Of a stretch of DNA of 64,000 nucleotides, positions 44,424-55,961 are shown piece after piece. The DNA is taken from the NCBI RefSeq assembly GCF_019200975.1, contig NZ_JAHTMR010000015.1, positions 1 through 64,000 of the forward strand, written 5' to 3'. A program made the position numbers and the translations under genes. How positions within the stretch are numbered: position 1 is the stretch's first letter; each line of letters opens with the position of its first letter. The notes under the pieces are model-generated. The model worked only from the letters and a program-made list of their open reading frames with translations, was not told the origin of the DNA and did not search any database. The stretch is from Pseudomonas sp. PD9R. GTDB lineage: Bacteria > Pseudomonadota > Gammaproteobacteria > Pseudomonadales > Pseudomonadaceae.

Positions 44424-45317
44424 ATGCGTGCCTTAGCTGAGTTCATCATGCGGGGCCGTATGCAGGCCACTCTCGTAGTGGCTGGATGCGCGGCATTGCC
44501 GTTGTTGTATTGGTTGGGTGCTGCCGCCGGATGCCTTGTGCTCCTGCGGCGCGGATTGAAGGACGCCCTTGGCGTTCTTGCTCTGGGACTGCTGCCGGCG
44601 TTGATCTGGTGGCTTTACTCCGACGACCCACGGGCACTTCTGGTGCTGCTGGGGTCTGCGAGCCTTGCGTTGGTTTTGCGCGCAAGCGAGTCCTGGAACC
44701 GCGTGCTGCTGGTCAGCATAGCGATGGGAGTGGTGTTTTCAGTGGTGCTGGGGACGGCTTTTGGTCCTCAGATCGAGATGCTGGCGCAGGCTTTGATAAA
44801 AGTCATGCCGTCGCTACTCGGTGAGGTCTACCAGAAGATGTCGGTAGATGAGCAAGCGCGTTTCGCGTCCCTGATTGCCCCTATCCTGACCGGCCTGATT
44901 GCGGCGTTGTTGCAAATCGTCAGTGTGCTGAGCCTGCTTGTCGGGCGCTACTGGCAGGCGTTGTTGTACAACCCCGGTGGTTTCGGTCGCGAGTTTCGCG
45001 CCGTCCGAATCCCGCTGGGGCCCGCGATGTTGCTGCTGGCCGGCATGGTTGTGACACCGAATTTCGGTGCCCAGATGTCCATGCTTGTGCCGTTGTGCAG
45101 CGTACCGCTGGTTTTCGCCGGGCTGGCCCTGATTCATGGGTTGGTGGCGAGAAAGCGACTGGCCAAATTTTGGCTAGTGGGGTTGTACGTCACGCTGTTG
45201 CTGTTCATGCAGCTGATCTATCCGTTGCTGGTGGTCCTGGCCATCGTCGACAGCCTGATTGATTTTCGCGGTCGTCTGGCGTCGAAAGACGCCGATAACG
45301 CGAACGGTGAAGGTTAA
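44424..45317 (+). CDS. DUF2232 membrane protein in a ribosomal protein operon
   Basis: A 297-residue integral membrane protein with about eight helices, for example QATLVVAGCAALPLLYWLGA and VLLVSIAMGVVFSVVLGTAF; it resembles the DUF2232 / YybS family. It lies between rpsR and rplI with short gaps, the position I remember in other pseudomonads. Function unknown. It lacks recognisable catalytic motifs, so a channel, transporter or envelope role cannot be separated. Confidence 0.8.
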   Translation: MRALAEFIMRGRMQATLVVAGCAALPLLYWLGAAAGCLVLLRRGLKDALGVLALGLLPALIWWLYSDDPRALLVLLGSASLALVLRASESWNRVLLVSIAMGVVFSVVLGTAFGPQIEMLAQALIKVMPSLLGEVYQKMSVDEQARFASLIAPILTGLIAALLQIVSVLSLLVGRYWQALLYNPGGFGREFRAVRIPLGPAMLLLAGMVVTPNFGAQMSMLVPLCSVPLVFAGLALIHGLVARKRLAKFWLVGLYVTLLLFMQLIYPLLVVLAIVDSLIDFRGRLASKDADNANGEG

Positions 45318-45336
45318 AAGTTAAGAGGATTTTCAC

Positions 45337-45783
45337 ATGCAACTGATCCTTCTGGAAAAAGTCACCAACCTGGGCAACCTGGGTGACAAAGTGAACGTTA
45401 AGGCTGGTTACGGTCGTAACTACCTGCTGCCTTACGGCAAAGCTACCGCTGCGACCCCAGCCAACCTGGCTGCGTTCGAAGAGCGTCGCGCTGAGCTGGA
45501 AAAAGCTGCAGCAGACCGTAAAACATCGGCTGAAAGCCGTGCCGCCCAACTGGCTGAGCTGGAAGTGACTATCACTGCCACCGCTGGTGACGAAGGCAAG
45601 CTGTTCGGTTCGATCGGTACTCACGACATCGCTGATGCACTGACCGCCTCCGGCGTTGAAGTGCAGAAGAGCGAAGTTCGTCTGCCGAACGGCACCATCC
45701 GCAACGTAGGTGAATTCGACGTAGCCGTGCACCTGCACGCCGAAGTTGAAGCCACCGTACGCGTTGTTGTGGTAGCAGCTTAA
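45337..45783 (+). CDS. rplI: 50S ribosomal protein L9
   Basis: A 148-residue L9 with the N-terminal domain (MQLILLEKVTNLGNLGDKVN, YGRNYLLPYGKA), the long connecting helix and the C-terminal domain (KLFGSIGTHDIADALTASG). AGAGGA precedes the start. It ends the ribosomal protein operon; a terminator follows before dnaB. Confidence 0.98.
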   Translation: MQLILLEKVTNLGNLGDKVNVKAGYGRNYLLPYGKATAATPANLAAFEERRAELEKAAADRKTSAESRAAQLAELEVTITATAGDEGKLFGSIGTHDIADALTASGVEVQKSEVRLPNGTIRNVGEFDVAVHLHAEVEATVRVVVVAA

Positions 45784-45828
45784 GCAACACTTGTCGGCTG
45801 GCACCCTCGGGTGCTTGCCGGTAACATC

Positions 45829-45867
45829 GGGCACGATCCTGTTTACAGGTCGTGCCCTTTGTCTTTC
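45829..45867 (+). terminator. Rho-independent terminator between rplI and dnaB
   Basis: Eight-base stem GGGCACGA / TCGTGCCC around a 13-base loop that can itself pair (CCTG / CAGG), followed by TTTGTCTTTC. A second small hairpin (GGCACC / GGTGC) lies just upstream. Confidence 0.72.
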
Positions 45868-45891
45868 TGAAACATCTCATTCCAAGTGGCC

Positions 45892-47289
45892 ATGAACGAA
45901 ATTTCCGCTCCTGAGCAATACGATCTGCAAACCGCCGCGCTGAAGGTGCCGCCGCATTCCATCGAAGCCGAACAGGCTGTACTCGGTGGTCTGATGCTGG
46001 ACAACAACGCCTGGGAGCGCGTGCTCGATCAAGTCTCCGACGGCGATTTCTATCGACATGACCACCGTCTGATTTTCCGTGCGATCGCCAAACTGGCCGA
46101 TCAGAACATGCCGATCGACGTCGTGACCCTGTCCGAGCAACTGGACAAGGAAGGTCAGACTTCGCAGGTTGGCGGCCTCGGTTACCTCGGCGAGCTGGCG
46201 AAAAACACGCCATCCGTCGCCAACATCAAGGCCTATGCGCAGATCGTTCGCGCACGGGCGACGCTGCGCCAGCTGATCGGCATTGCCAGCGAGATTGCCG
46301 ACAGCGCGTTCAATCCCGAAGGTCGCACCGCCGAGGAAATCCTCGACGAAGCTGAACGGCAGATCTTCCAGATCGCCGAGGCCCGGCCAAAAACCGGCGG
46401 CCCGGTGAGCGTCAACGATCTGTTGACCAAGGCCATCGATCGCATCGACACCCTGTTCAATACCGACAACGCCATCACCGGCCTGTCCACCGGCTACACC
46501 GACCTCGACGAGAAGACCAGCGGCCTGCAGCCGTCCGACCTGATCATCGTCGCCGGCCGTCCATCCATGGGTAAAACCACCTTCGCGATGAACCTGGTGG
46601 AAAACGCCGTGTTGCGCAGCGAGAAAGCCGTTCTGGTTTACTCGCTGGAGATGCCAGGCGAATCGCTGATCATGCGTATGTTGTCGTCCCTGGGGCGCAT
46701 CGATCAGACCAAGGTCCGTTCCGGACAGCTGGAAGACGACGATTGGCCGCGCCTGACCTCGGCGGTCAACCTGCTCAATGACCGCAAGCTGTTCATCGAC
46801 GATACCGCCGGCATCAGTCCGTCGGAAATGCGTGCCCGGACGCGGCGCCTGGTACGGGAGCATGGTGAGGTCGGCCTGATCATGATCGACTACCTGCAAT
46901 TGATGCAGATTCCTGGCTCCGGCGGCGACAACCGGACAAACGAGATTTCCGAAATTTCCCGATCGTTGAAGGCTCTGGCCAAGGAATTCAACTGCCCGGT
47001 GGTGGCGTTGTCCCAGCTCAACCGTTCCCTGGAGCAGCGGCCGAACAAGCGCCCGATCAACTCCGACTTGCGGGAATCCGGAGCGATCGAGCAGGATGCC
47101 GACGTGATCATGTTCGTCTATCGCGACGAGGTGTATCACCCGGAAACAGAGCACAAAGGCATTGCCGAGATCATCATCGGCAAGCAGCGGAACGGCCCGA
47201 TCGGCTTTGTCCGCCTGGCATTCATCGGTAAGTACACGCGGTTCGAGAACCTGGCGCCGGGTAGCTACAACTTCGATGATGATGAGTAA
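45892..47289 (+). CDS. dnaB: Replicative DNA helicase
   Basis: The hexameric 5'-3' helicase of the replication fork. The 465 residues have the N-terminal primase-interaction domain (PPHSIEAEQAVLGGLMLDN) and the RecA-like domain: GRPSMGKTTFAMN Walker A, YSLEMPGESLIMRMLSS, IMIDYLQLM Walker B and the arginine-finger region SDLRESGAIEQDADVIMFVYR. ATG 45892 is chosen; a GTG two codons earlier is possible. No intein is present. Confidence 0.97.
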   Translation: MNEISAPEQYDLQTAALKVPPHSIEAEQAVLGGLMLDNNAWERVLDQVSDGDFYRHDHRLIFRAIAKLADQNMPIDVVTLSEQLDKEGQTSQVGGLGYLGELAKNTPSVANIKAYAQIVRARATLRQLIGIASEIADSAFNPEGRTAEEILDEAERQIFQIAEARPKTGGPVSVNDLLTKAIDRIDTLFNTDNAITGLSTGYTDLDEKTSGLQPSDLIIVAGRPSMGKTTFAMNLVENAVLRSEKAVLVYSLEMPGESLIMRMLSSLGRIDQTKVRSGQLEDDDWPRLTSAVNLLNDRKLFIDDTAGISPSEMRARTRRLVREHGEVGLIMIDYLQLMQIPGSGGDNRTNEISEISRSLKALAKEFNCPVVALSQLNRSLEQRPNKRPINSDLRESGAIEQDADVIMFVYRDEVYHPETEHKGIAEIIIGKQRNGPIGFVRLAFIGKYTRFENLAPGSYNFDDDE

Positions 47290-47308
47290 GATTTTCATCG
47301 CCTGACCC

Positions 47309-47383
47309 GGCCCCTTCACGGGCAAGCCTCGCTCCTACAGGTCTAGGTAATCCGTAGGAGCGAGGCTTGCCCGCGAATGGGGC
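47309..47383. repeat. Inverted pair of a second extragenic repeat family
   Basis: Arms GGGCAAGCCTCGCTCCTACA and GTAGGAGCGAGGCTTGCCCG around a 15-base spacer, between dnaB and ygiQ. This family shares the GTAGGAG end with the other repeats but has a different body. Confidence 0.88.
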
Positions 47384-47479
47384 TCCGCTAATTTCCGACC
47401 ACAGCCGTCGGAATTGGTCAAAATTTGTGCTATATTCCGCGCCCGCGAAATTCAATGAAAGCCAACACCGGTTATCGAC

Positions 47480-49786
<2,307 letters not shown>

Positions 49787-49804
49787 GCGACGTTTGCTCT
49801 GAAC

Positions 49805-49832
49805 AAAACGCCAACCTTCGGGTTGGCGTTTT
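49805..49832 (+). terminator. Rho-independent terminator after ygiQ
   Basis: Twelve-base stem AAAACGCCAACC / GGTTGGCGTTTT with a TTCG tetraloop, about 18 bases after the stop. It probably works in both directions. Confidence 0.92.
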
Positions 49833-49840
49833 GCGTTTTA

Positions 49841-49955
49841 AGATCAAAAGATCGCAGCCTTCGGCAGCTCCTACATGGATGGGTGTAGGAGTGTTTGAGG
49901 CAGGTGTACGCCAACCCAATGTAGGAGCTGCCGAAGGCTGCGATCTTTTGATCTT
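49841..49955. repeat. Two extragenic repeats in tail-to-tail order
   Basis: A leftward unit (closing arm ending CGGCAGCTCCTACA, 49841-49876) and a rightward unit (GTAGGAGCTGCCGAAGG, 49919-49955) separated by 42 bases. This is the reverse of the usual head-to-head pairing and would still fold, with the 42 bases as a loop. Confidence 0.85.
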
Positions 49956-50056
49956 CGCTACATCTACGTGCAACGGCGACAAACCAATTTCCCGCATCGC
50001 CCGATTTTGGTGCTGTACTGCCTCAAGTAACCGGAGAAAGCGCCTGCACGGCTGAG

Positions 50057-50071
50057 TGGCATAAGTCTTGC
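50057..50071 (+). promoter_or_regulatory. Sigma-54 (RpoN) promoter of the transglutaminase cluster
   Basis: TGGCATAAGTCTTGC matches the -24/-12 consensus TGGCAC-N5-TTGC with GG and GC exactly 12 bases apart. It lies 40 bases before the GTG start of the 1091-residue gene. Confidence 0.65.
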
Positions 50072-50110
50072 GCGCTTTCGAATACGCTTAGGGCTCGCAG
50101 GAGGCACGCC

Positions 50111-53100
50111 GTGTCGATTCATGTCGCATTGCACCATGTCACGCATTACCGCTATGACCGCGCCATCGAGCTCGGTCCGCAGATCGTTCGCCTGCGCCCG
50201 GCCGCCCACAGTCGCACACGGATTCTGTCCTATGCGCTGAAGGTCTCGCCCGAGCAGCATTTCATCAACTGGCAACAGGACCCGCAGGGCAACTACCTGG
50301 CGCGGTTGGTGTTCCCGGAAAAAACCGATGAACTGCGGATCGAAGTCGATCTGCTGGCAGAAATGGCGGTCTTCAATCCCTTCGACTTCTTCCTTGAGCC
50401 GTACGCGGAAAAAATCCCTTTCACCTATGCCGCCGACGAGCGCAAGGAGTTGGCGCCGTACCTGGAAACCTTGCCGCTGACGCCGGCGTTTAAGGCGTAC
50501 CTGGACGGCATCGACCGCACACCGCTACCCGCTGTGGATTTCCTGGTCGCGCTCAATCAGCGCCTGAGCGAAGACATTGCTTACCTGATCCGCATGGAGC
50601 CAGGTGTGCAAACGCCCGAACACACCCTTGAGCATGCGTCCGGTTCCTGCCGCGATTCCGCCTGGCTGCTGGTGCAACTGCTGCGCAACCTCGGACTGGC
50701 CGCACGTTTTGTCTCCGGCTACCTGATCCAGTTAACCGCTGATGTGAAAAGCCTCGACGGCCCCTCGGGCACCGACGTCGATTTCACCGACCTGCACGCT
50801 TGGTGCGAGGTGTATTTGCCCGGTGCTGGCTGGATCGGCCTGGATGCGACCTCAGGGCTGTTCGCTGGTGAAGGACACATTCCGTTGGCGTGTAGTCCCG
50901 ATCCGTCCTCTGCGGCGCCGATCAGTGGCTTGGTGGAACCGTGCGAGTGCGAATTCAGCCACGAAATGTCCGTAGAACGGATTTGGGAAGCACCTCGGGT
51001 TACAAAGCCCTACACCGAAGATCAGTGGCTGGCGATTCAGACACTGGGTCGGCAAATTGATGCTGACCTGCTGGAAGGCGATGTCCGCCTGACCATGGGC
51101 GGTGAGCCGACATTCGTGTCTATCGATGACCCGGACGGTGCCGAATGGAACACCGCCGCACTGGGGCCAGACAAACGTCGCCTGTCCGCCGAGCTGTTCC
51201 AGCGCATGCGCAACCACTACGCGCCCAATGGCCTGGTGCACTTCGGTCAGGGCAAATGGTACCCAGGCGAGCAACTGCCGCGCTGGTCGCTCAATTGCTA
51301 TTGGCGTCGTGACGGTGTGCCGATCTGGCAAAACGCCGCGCTGATCGCCGACGAGCAGGAAGACTATGGCGCTACTGGCGAGCTGGCCGGGCGCTTTTTG
51401 GCGAGTGTCGCCGAACGCCTGAAAATTCCGACACGGTTTGTGTTTCCGGCTTACGAAGACAACTTCTATTACCTCTGGCGCGAAGGCACATTGCCGCAGA
51501 ACGTCAGCGCCGAAGACTCACGTCTCGAGGAACCACTGGAGCGAGCGCGGTTGCGCAAAGTTTTCAGTCAGGGACTGAACAAAGTGGTCGGCCAGGTGCT
51601 GCCTCTGGCGCGCACCGCCAAGGGCGATCAGTGGCAGAGCGGGCGCTGGTATTTGCGCGACGAGCACTGCCGCTTGGTGCCTGGGGATTCGCCGCTGGGT
51701 TATCGCTTGCCCCTCGGATCGCAGCCCTGGGTGAAAGCAGCGGAATACCCGTTCATTCATCCGCAGGACCCGAACCAGGAATTCCCTGCATTGCCGGACA
51801 CGGCGCAGCTCCAGAGCCAGGGCGCGGCTGCCGTTATTGAAGAGCGCGCACCGAAAATCGACGAGTCCGCCGATTGGCTAACCCGCACCGCGTTTTGTGC
51901 CGAGGCGCGGGAAGGCCGGTTGTACCTGTTCATGCCGCCGCTGGAGCGGGTTGAGGATTACCTCGAACTGGTCGCCGCCATCGAAGCCACCGCTGAAGAG
52001 CTACATTGCCCGGTATTGCTGGAAGGTTACGAGCCGCCGAGCGATCCGCGCTTGAGCAATTTCCGCATCACCCCTGATCCGGGTGTTATTGAAGTCAACG
52101 TGCAGCCTTCAGCGACGTGGGATGAATTGGTCGAGCGCACGGAGTTTCTTTACGAAGAAGCGCGCCAGACCCGACTCACCACCGAGAAATTTCTGATCGA
52201 TGGCCGGCACACAGGTACCGGCGGCGGTAACCATTTCGTACTGGGTGGCGCGACACCGGCTGACTCACCGTTTCTGCGTCGTCCCGATCTGCTGCGCAGC
52301 CTGATCAGTTACTGGCATAACCATCCGTCCTTGTCGTACCTGTTTTCCGGATTATTCATCGGTCCGACATCGCAGGCGCCACGGGTTGATGAAGCGCGTA
52401 ACGATGCCTTGTATGAACTGGAAATCGCCTTTGCGCAGATACCTGAACCGGGCGAGGAGTGCGCGCCGTGGCTGGTCGACCGCTTGCTGCGCAACTTGCT
52501 GATCGATGTCACCGGTAATACCCACCGCGCCGAGTTCTGCATCGACAAGCTTTACTCGCCGGACGGTGCGACAGGGCGGCTTGGTTTACTGGAGTTGCGC
52601 GCCTTTGAAATGCCGCCCCATGCGCGCATGAGCCTGGCCCAACAGTTGTTGTTGCGGGCGCTGGTCGCAAGGTTCTGGCGTGAGCCCTACGCGCCGCCGA
52701 AACTGGCGCGCTGGGGCACGGAGCTGCATGACCGGTTCCTGTTACCGCACTTTATCGAGCAGGATTTCGCCGACGTCATCGTCGACCTCAACGCTGCCGG
52801 TTACCCGGTGCGGGCCGAGTGGTTTGCGGCGCATCTGGAGTTCCGTTTCCCCAAGGTCGGCGATTACGCCGTCAGTGGCATAGCGCTGGAATTGCGCCAG
52901 GCACTCGAACCTTGGCATGTATTGGGCGAAGAGGGTGCGGTCGGTGGCACGGTGCGTTACGTGGATTCGTCCCTGGAGCGATTGCAGGTCAAACTCAGCG
53001 GCTTGCCACCTCAGCGTTATTTGCTGACCTGCAACGGCGTCCCCGTGCCGTTGCAACCCACCGGGCGGGTCGGCGAGTTTGTCGCTGGGGTACGGTTCCG

Positions 53101-53386
53101 TGCGTGGCAACCGGCCAACTGCCTGCAACCGACCATCCCGGTGCATGCGCCGTTGGTGTTCGACCTGCTCGACACCTGGATGGGGCGTTCGCTGGGTGGC
53201 TGCCAGTACCACGTGGCCCATCCGGGCGGGCGCAACTATGACAGCTTGCCGGTGAACGCCAATGAGGCCGAGAGTCGGCGAATGGCGCGTTTCTTCCGAA
53301 TCGGACACACGCCGGGGAAACTTCCTATACCAATTCTGGAAGTGAACGACGAGCTGCCGATGACTCTCGATTTACGACGTTTCTAA
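50111..53386 (+). CDS. Transglutaminase / DUF2126 protein
   Basis: A 1091-residue protein. Residues 1-290 are a bacterial transglutaminase-like module: N-terminal strand domain (LHHVTHYRYDRAIELGPQIV) and a papain-type core with Cys180 in SGSCRDSAWLL, His229 in DLHAWCEVYLPG and Asp245 in GLDATSG. The remaining 800 residues are DUF2126, with motifs such as MGGEPTFVSIDDPDGAEWN, RFVFPAYEDNFYYLWREG, VIEVNVQPSATWDELV and HTGTGGGNHFVLGGA, which suggest an amidoligase-like enzyme. The start is GTG with AGGAGG upstream. It is followed by an ATP-grasp/alpha-E gene and a second transglutaminase; the set is often linked to peptide-bond formation or turnover. The substrate is unknown. Confidence 0.88.
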   Translation: MSIHVALHHVTHYRYDRAIELGPQIVRLRPAAHSRTRILSYALKVSPEQHFINWQQDPQGNYLARLVFPEKTDELRIEVDLLAEMAVFNPFDFFLEPYAEKIPFTYAADERKELAPYLETLPLTPAFKAYLDGIDRTPLPAVDFLVALNQRLSEDIAYLIRMEPGVQTPEHTLEHASGSCRDSAWLLVQLLRNLGLAARFVSGYLIQLTADVKSLDGPSGTDVDFTDLHAWCEVYLPGAGWIGLDATSGLFAGEGHIPLACSPDPSSAAPISGLVEPCECEFSHEMSVERIWEAPRVTKPYTEDQWLAIQTLGRQIDADLLEGDVRLTMGGEPTFVSIDDPDGAEWNTAALGPDKRRLSAELFQRMRNHYAPNGLVHFGQGKWYPGEQLPRWSLNCYWRRDGVPIWQNAALIADEQEDYGATGELAGRFLASVAERLKIPTRFVFPAYEDNFYYLWREGTLPQNVSAEDSRLEEPLERARLRKVFSQGLNKVVGQVLPLARTAKGDQWQSGRWYLRDEHCRLVPGDSPLGYRLPLGSQPWVKAAEYPFIHPQDPNQEFPALPDTAQLQSQGAAAVIEERAPKIDESADWLTRTAFCAEAREGRLYLFMPPLERVEDYLELVAAIEATAEELHCPVLLEGYEPPSDPRLSNFRITPDPGVIEVNVQPSATWDELVERTEFLYEEARQTRLTTEKFLIDGRHTGTGGGNHFVLGGATPADSPFLRRPDLLRSLISYWHNHPSLSYLFSGLFIGPTSQAPRVDEARNDALYELEIAFAQIPEPGEECAPWLVDRLLRNLLIDVTGNTHRAEFCIDKLYSPDGATGRLGLLELRAFEMPPHARMSLAQQLLLRALVARFWREPYAPPKLARWGTELHDRFLLPHFIEQDFADVIVDLNAAGYPVRAEWFAAHLEFRFPKVGDYAVSGIALELRQALEPWHVLGEEGAVGGTVRYVDSSLERLQVKLSGLPPQRYLLTCNGVPVPLQPTGRVGEFVAGVRFRAWQPANCLQPTIPVHAPLVFDLLDTWMGRSLGGCQYHVAHPGGRNYDSLPVNANEAESRRMARFFRIGHTPGKLPIPILEVNDELPMTLDLRRF

Positions 53387-53474
53387 ACCGTACACGACGC
53401 TCGGATTTTTCGTATATCCGGGCGTCATGAGCCTGCGTTAGTCTGACCGTTCATTGCTGTCTGCCGAGTTTTCC

Positions 53475-55961
53475 ATGCCTGACCTGCTAGACCGCTACCC
53501 GCTGACGGCGGGCACTTATCACGAACTGCTCGACGACAGCGGCGCCGTTCGGCCGCACTGGCGTCGGCTGTTCGACCAATTGCAGCGCAGCACGCCAGCG
53601 CAACTGGTGCAGCGTCAGGCACTGCTGACCCGGCAGATTCAGGAAAACGGCGTCACCTATAACGTTTACGCCGACCCCAAGGGCGCCGATCGTCCGTGGG
53701 AGCTGGACTTGTTGCCCCATGTGATTGCGGCTGATGAGTGGCAACAGCTGTCTGCCGGCATAGCCCAACGGGCGCGGTTGCTCAATGCCGTGCTGGCCGA
53801 CCTGTACGGCCCGCAACGCCTGATAGCCGAAGGCCTGCTGCCAGCTGAGCTGGTGTTCGGTCACAACAACTTCCTCTGGCCCTGTCAGGGCATTAGCCCG
53901 CCTGACGGGGCTTTTCTGCATCTATATGCCGTGGACTTGGCGCGTACCCCGGATGGTCGCTGGTGGGTAACGGCGGACCGCACCCAAGCGCCGTCCGGTG
54001 CCGGTTACGCACTGGAAAACCGCACCATCGTTTCCCGTGCCTTTCCCGAGTTGTACCGTGACTTGAAAGTGCAGCATCTGGCCGGGTTCTTCCGCACGCT
54101 TCAGGAAACCCTGGCCCGCCAGGCGCCGAGCGACAATGAAGCGCCGCTGGTGGTGTTGTTGACGCCTGGGCGCTTCAACGAAAGCTATTTCGAACACTTG
54201 TACCTGGCGCGTCAGCTCGGTTATCCGTTGGTGGAGGGCGGCGACCTGACGGTGCGCGATGCCACGGTCTACCTGAAAACCCTGAGCGGCCTGCGCCGAG
54301 TTCACGCGATCATGCGCCGGCTCGACGATGACTTCTGTGACCCGCTGGAACTGCGCACCGATTCAGCGCTTGGTGTGCCGGGCCTGCTTGAAGCCGTGCG
54401 TCAAGGCCGGGTGCTGGTGGCCAACGCCCTTGGCAGCGGCGTGCTGGAGTCACCGGGACTGTTGGGTTTTCTGCCCCGGATCAATCAATTCCTGTTCGGA
54501 GAAGAACTGATCCTGCCGTCCATCGCCACCTGGTGGTGCGGTGAAGCGCCCGTGTTGGCGCAAGCGCTGGAAAAGCTCCCGGAATTGTTGATCAAGCCGG
54601 CATTTCCGTCGCAAAGCTTTGCGCCGGTGTTTGGCCGCGACTTGAGTGAAAAGCAGCGCGAGACTCTTGCCGAGCGCATGCAGGCGCGGCCGTACGCGTA
54701 TGTCGCGCAAGAACTGGCGCAGTTATCCCAGGCACCGATCTGGCAGGCTGAAGACGGTCAACTGCAACCCCGGGCCATCGGCATGCGCGTGTATGCGGTG
54801 GCCAGTCGCGAGGGTTATCGAGTGTTGCCCGGCGGTTTGACCCGCGTAGCCGCCGAGGCGGACGCTGAAGTGGTGTCGATGCAGCGTGGCGGGGCGAGCA
54901 AGGACACGTGGGTACTGGGCGACCGTCCACCGAGCGGCGAGCAGTGGAGAACCCAGCGCACCATCGGTGTGCATGATCTGGTGCGGCGTGACCCTTATTT
55001 GCCATCGCGGGTGGTGGAAAATCTGTTCTGGTTTGGCCGTTACTGCGAACGCTGCGATGACAGTGCGCGGTTGCTGCGGATCATGCTGGCGCGCTATGTC
55101 GATGGCGATGACCCACAAGCCCTGGACGCAGCCGTCGATCTTGGCGAACGGCTCATGCTGCTGCCCGATGACGGCGAGCTGCCGGAGCGCTTGCTGGCCG
55201 CGATTCTCGGCGATGACTGGCCGTTTAGCCTGCGTTCCAACCTGCAACGCTTGCAGTGGGCGGCTTCGCAGGTGCGCGGCAAGCTCTCGCGGGAAAACTG
55301 GCAGGCGCTGGTGGAACTGCAGCGCGAAGCGATTGAACTGGAAACCGAAGAGCCGGACTTCGGCGAGTTGCTGGATTTCCTCAACCGTCTGGTGATGTCC
55401 CTGGCGGCGCTGTCCGGTTTTGCCCTGGACGACATGACCCGTGATGAAGGCTGGCGCTTCCTGATGATTGGCCGACGGATTGAACGCCTGCAATTTCTCA
55501 GCGGCAGTCTGGCGGCGTTCCTGCGTGGCGACGGTACCTTCGATCAGGCCGGGCTGGAATGGTTGCTGGAACTGGGCAACAGCAGCATCACCTACCGCTC
55601 GCGCTATTTGGCGGTGGCGCAATTGATTCCGGTGCTCGATTTGTTGCTGCTCGACGAGCAGAACCCGCATGCGGTGCTGTTCCAGCTGAAACTGGTGACC
55701 CGCACCCTCAAGCGTCTGAACGACGATTTTGGCGCGCCACGCGAAGCGGGCCTGCCGCAGTTGGTGGAGCGCCTGGCACGTTTCGATCTGGGCTGTCTGG
55801 AAAACCCGTTGTTCGGTGCAGCCAGCATGCGCGCCGCCGTCGAGGGGCTGGCCGGTCTGTTGCAAGAGATCGCCGATGCCAGCGGACAAGTGTCGGATCG
55901 CCTGGCGTTGCGCCATTTCGCCCATGTCGACGATGTCAGCCAGCGCACGGTGTCCGTCTGA
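53475..55961 (+). CDS. Circularly permuted ATP-grasp / alpha-E domain fusion
   Basis: An 828-residue protein. Residues about 1-490 are the circularly permuted type 2 ATP-grasp domain (RQIQENGVTYNVYADPKGAD, GHNNFLWPCQGI, RTPDGRWWVTADRTQAPSG, GGDLTVRDATVYLKTLSG). Residues about 510-828 are the all-helical alpha-E domain (YLPSRVVENLFWFGRYCERC, and AALSGFALDDMTRDEGWRFL). In many bacteria these are two genes; here they are fused. I chose ATG 53475 (MPDLLDRY); a TTG seven codons upstream is possible. ATP-grasp enzymes of this group are thought to form amide bonds on a peptide or protein. The next gene overlaps its stop (TGATG). Confidence 0.88.
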   Translation: MPDLLDRYPLTAGTYHELLDDSGAVRPHWRRLFDQLQRSTPAQLVQRQALLTRQIQENGVTYNVYADPKGADRPWELDLLPHVIAADEWQQLSAGIAQRARLLNAVLADLYGPQRLIAEGLLPAELVFGHNNFLWPCQGISPPDGAFLHLYAVDLARTPDGRWWVTADRTQAPSGAGYALENRTIVSRAFPELYRDLKVQHLAGFFRTLQETLARQAPSDNEAPLVVLLTPGRFNESYFEHLYLARQLGYPLVEGGDLTVRDATVYLKTLSGLRRVHAIMRRLDDDFCDPLELRTDSALGVPGLLEAVRQGRVLVANALGSGVLESPGLLGFLPRINQFLFGEELILPSIATWWCGEAPVLAQALEKLPELLIKPAFPSQSFAPVFGRDLSEKQRETLAERMQARPYAYVAQELAQLSQAPIWQAEDGQLQPRAIGMRVYAVASREGYRVLPGGLTRVAAEADAEVVSMQRGGASKDTWVLGDRPPSGEQWRTQRTIGVHDLVRRDPYLPSRVVENLFWFGRYCERCDDSARLLRIMLARYVDGDDPQALDAAVDLGERLMLLPDDGELPERLLAAILGDDWPFSLRSNLQRLQWAASQVRGKLSRENWQALVELQREAIELETEEPDFGELLDFLNRLVMSLAALSGFALDDMTRDEGWRFLMIGRRIERLQFLSGSLAAFLRGDGTFDQAGLEWLLELGNSSITYRSRYLAVAQLIPVLDLLLLDEQNPHAVLFQLKLVTRTLKRLNDDFGAPREAGLPQLVERLARFDLGCLENPLFGAASMRAAVEGLAGLLQEIADASGQVSDRLALRHFAHVDDVSQRTVSV

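Larger units (their letters stand above)
49787..50110. other. Intergenic region ygiQ to transglutaminase cluster (324 bases)
   Basis: Contains the ygiQ terminator, two extragenic repeats facing away from each other (49841-49876 and 49919-49955) and a sigma-54 promoter match (50057-50071). No coding sequence seen. Confidence 0.7.
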
